Source: Micromonospora_J zhanjiangensis
Lineage (GTDB): Bacteria; Actinomycetota; Actinomycetes; Mycobacteriales; Micromonosporaceae
DNA length: 60,642 nucleotides
Reading direction: 5' to 3'
NCBI RefSeq assembly: GCF_042650605.1
Contig: NZ_JBHSBN010000033.1
Location: forward strand, 1 to 60,642
Shown: positions 59,620 through 60,642 of the stretch, piece after piece
Layout of the letters: each line of letters begins with the position of its first letter
How positions within the stretch are numbered: the first letter of the stretch is position 1
Translations under genes and position numbers: made by a program
The notes under the pieces: model-generated
Database searches by the model: none
What the model was told of the DNA's origin: nothing
What the model saw: the letters and a program-made list of their open reading frames with translations, nothing else

Positions 59620-60480
59620 ATGACGGAGGGTGCCGGCACGATGGAGGAGCCGTGGCTCCCGCCAAGTCCGGTCGACCTGCGCACCGACCTGCCGCACCCG
59701 GCCCGGGTCTACGACTATCTGCTCGGCGGTAAGGACAACTTCGCCGCCGACCGGGCCGCCGCCGCCGAGGGGCTGCGGGCCAATCCGGACAGTCGGACCC
59801 CGCCCCGGGAGAACCGCGCCTTCCTGGCCCGCGCGGTCCGGTTCCTGGCCGCGGAGGCCGGGATCCGGCAGTTCCTGGACATCGGCACCGGCATCCCCAC
59901 CGCGCCGAACGTGCACCAGGTGGCCCAGGCCGTCGACCCGACCAGCCGGGTGGTGTACGTCGACAACGACCCGATCGTGCTCGCCCACGCCCGGGCCCTG
60001 TTGACCGGCACCGAGCAGGGCCGCACCGAATACCTCGACGCCGACCTGCGGGACGTGGACGCCATCCTCTCCGCGCCGCGACTGCGCGCGGCGCTGGACC
60101 TGGACCGACCGGTGGGGCTGTTGCTCATCGCGATCCTGCACTTCGTCGGGGACGACGACGACCCGTACGACATCGTGCGGCGGCTGGTGGCGGCGTTGCC
60201 GGCCGGCAGTTACCTGGCGCTGTCCCACCTGACCGGCGACTACCGGCCGGCGGCGTGGGAGAAGGTCGCGGCCATCTACCGGGCCAAGGGCGTGACGATG
60301 CGGGTCCGGTCCCGGGCCGAGGTCGAGCGGTTCTTCACCGGTCTGGAGGTGGTGGAGCCCGGCCTGCAGGTGGTCACCCACTGGCGTCCGGACGGCGACG
60401 CGGCGGGCGAACCGCCGACCGACGGCTCCGTCTCGGTGTACGGCGCGGTGGCGCGCAAGCTGTCAACTACCCGCCCATGA
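59620..60480 (+). CDS. SAM-dependent methyltransferase (Methyltransf_19/DUF574), 3' end altered by an insertion
   Basis: 286 aa. Family pattern: DLRTDLPHPARVYDYLLGGKDNFAADR, QFLDIGTGIPTAPNVHQVAQ (SAM site), VVYVDNDPIVLAHARALL, LLIAILHFV. It is one of a large paralogue family in actinomycetes with unknown substrates. ATG 59620 has GGGAGG. The last six residues (STTRP and the preceding Leu-Ser region) and the TGA are read from the right end of an IS200/IS605-type element, so the native C-terminus, probably a few residues after VARK, was replaced. Likely still functional. Confidence 0.88.
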   Translation: MTEGAGTMEEPWLPPSPVDLRTDLPHPARVYDYLLGGKDNFAADRAAAAEGLRANPDSRTPPRENRAFLARAVRFLAAEAGIRQFLDIGTGIPTAPNVHQVAQAVDPTSRVVYVDNDPIVLAHARALLTGTEQGRTEYLDADLRDVDAILSAPRLRAALDLDRPVGLLLIAILHFVGDDDDPYDIVRRLVAALPAGSYLALSHLTGDYRPAAWEKVAAIYRAKGVTMRVRSRAEVERFFTGLEVVEPGLQVVTHWRPDGDAAGEPPTDGSVSVYGAVARKLSTTRP

Positions 60481-60642
60481 ATGGCGGGCTTGTGGGTCTC
60501 TTCCCCGCTGGCTGCGGGGTTAGTCCTCGTCGCCTCTGGCGAGGTGGCCCGTTCCGGGCTGAAAATCGTGTCGGTCGCTCGCTGACGTCGTCGCTCCTTG
60601 GTCCGTGTGAGGTCGTGGGTTAGTCGGACGCTGGTAGCCGCG
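60462..60642 (-). mobile_element. IS200/IS605-type element, right end (continues outside)
   Basis: Read on the minus strand the end is a hairpin CCCGCC-AT-TC-AT-GGGCGGG (60470-60488) followed by TAGTTGAC (60462-60469), the common actinobacterial TnpB right end. Two further stems lie inside: CCCCGC/GCGGGG at 60503-60519 and TCGCC/GGCGA at 60530-60542, as in omega-RNA scaffolds. The element enters from the right border and is inserted in the methyltransferase 3' end. Confidence 0.7.
60520..60642 (-). CDS. Possible C-terminal tail of a second TnpB
   Basis: The minus-strand frame from the window edge stays open for 40 codons to TAA at 60520-60522 and has a low-complexity, polar composition, as TnpB tails often have after the zinc ribbon. 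No conserved motif is inside the window, so this rests only on position relative to the right-end hairpin. Confidence 0.35.
   Translation of the reverse strand, partial: RGYQRPTNPRPHTDQGATTSASDRHDFQPGTGHLARGDED

Overview
The window is high-GC DNA with nearly all G/C third codon positions, many GTG starts and ATGA/GTGA gene overlaps. It carries rbpA, an lnt-ppm1 pair, a pknG-glnH-glnX operon, F420-type LLM oxidoreductase, several ArsR/Lrp/MerR regulators and an Scr1-like HTH/DUF397/DivIVA cassette. Together these point to a filamentous actinomycete, most likely Micromonosporaceae. I see no rRNA, tRNA, CRISPR array or modular biosynthetic cluster.

Layout. 1-160: the 3' end of a TnpB (IS200/IS605 type) with its right-end hairpin. 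487-3540: a DUF5937/ArsR-type regulator divergent from an SDR-MFS pair. 3765-8111: DUF1062 protein, AraC regulator with a decayed DUF6204 gene behind it, fosmidomycin-type MFS pump, DUF3455 secreted protein, beta-carbonic anhydrase. 8478-12288: zinc-finger coiled-coil protein, POT peptide transporter, RbpA, FxsA. 12349-17145: polyprenol-phosphate mannosyltransferase and apolipoprotein N-acyltransferase (lipoprotein maturation pair), then a SulP transporter with its ArsR regulator.

17720-26026 is the most coherent metabolic unit: a lysine-fermentation type cluster. kamA (lysine 2,3-aminomutase) is divergent from kdd, an amidohydrolase, kamD, kamE, kal and a glmL-like gene, the last five joined by 4-bp overlaps. 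Lysine would be converted to beta-lysine, then 3,5-diaminohexanoate, then the keto acid; the cleavage enzyme Kce is not in the window, while the later ammonia-lyase Kal is.

26101-40775 is mixed accessory and housekeeping DNA: a CsbD stress protein with a SigB-like promoter, a serine hydrolase, a rifampicin monooxygenase (rox) preceded by a rifamycin-associated element, a phosphatase, Lrp regulator, acyl-CoA dehydrogenase behind a truncated M24 peptidase, a frameshifted MerR regulator with a shortened FAD hydroxylase, a 5'-3' exonuclease, an ECF41-type sigma factor with an oxidoreductase, and hydrolase/VOC genes. 40849-45182 is a patchwork: tandem repeats and a long inverted repeat, the DivIVA/HTH/DUF397 cassette, an integrase remnant, and an arsO-arsR pair lying between two DUF397 3' ends.

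45827-50129 holds a deaminase, LLM oxidoreductase, Lrp regulator, CsoR metal sensor and a NarL-type two-component system; CsoR-like operators lie in front of both csoR and the kinase gene. 50175-59411 is a seven-gene minus-strand operon built around GlnX-GlnH-PknG glutamate/aspartate signalling, extended by a coiled-coil protein, a PP2C phosphatase, a von Willebrand A protein and an FHA protein; PknG, PP2C and FHA share zinc-ribbon Cys motifs. The last gene, a Methyltransf_19 family methyltransferase, is interrupted at its 3' end by the right end of a second IS200/IS605-type element that continues beyond the window.
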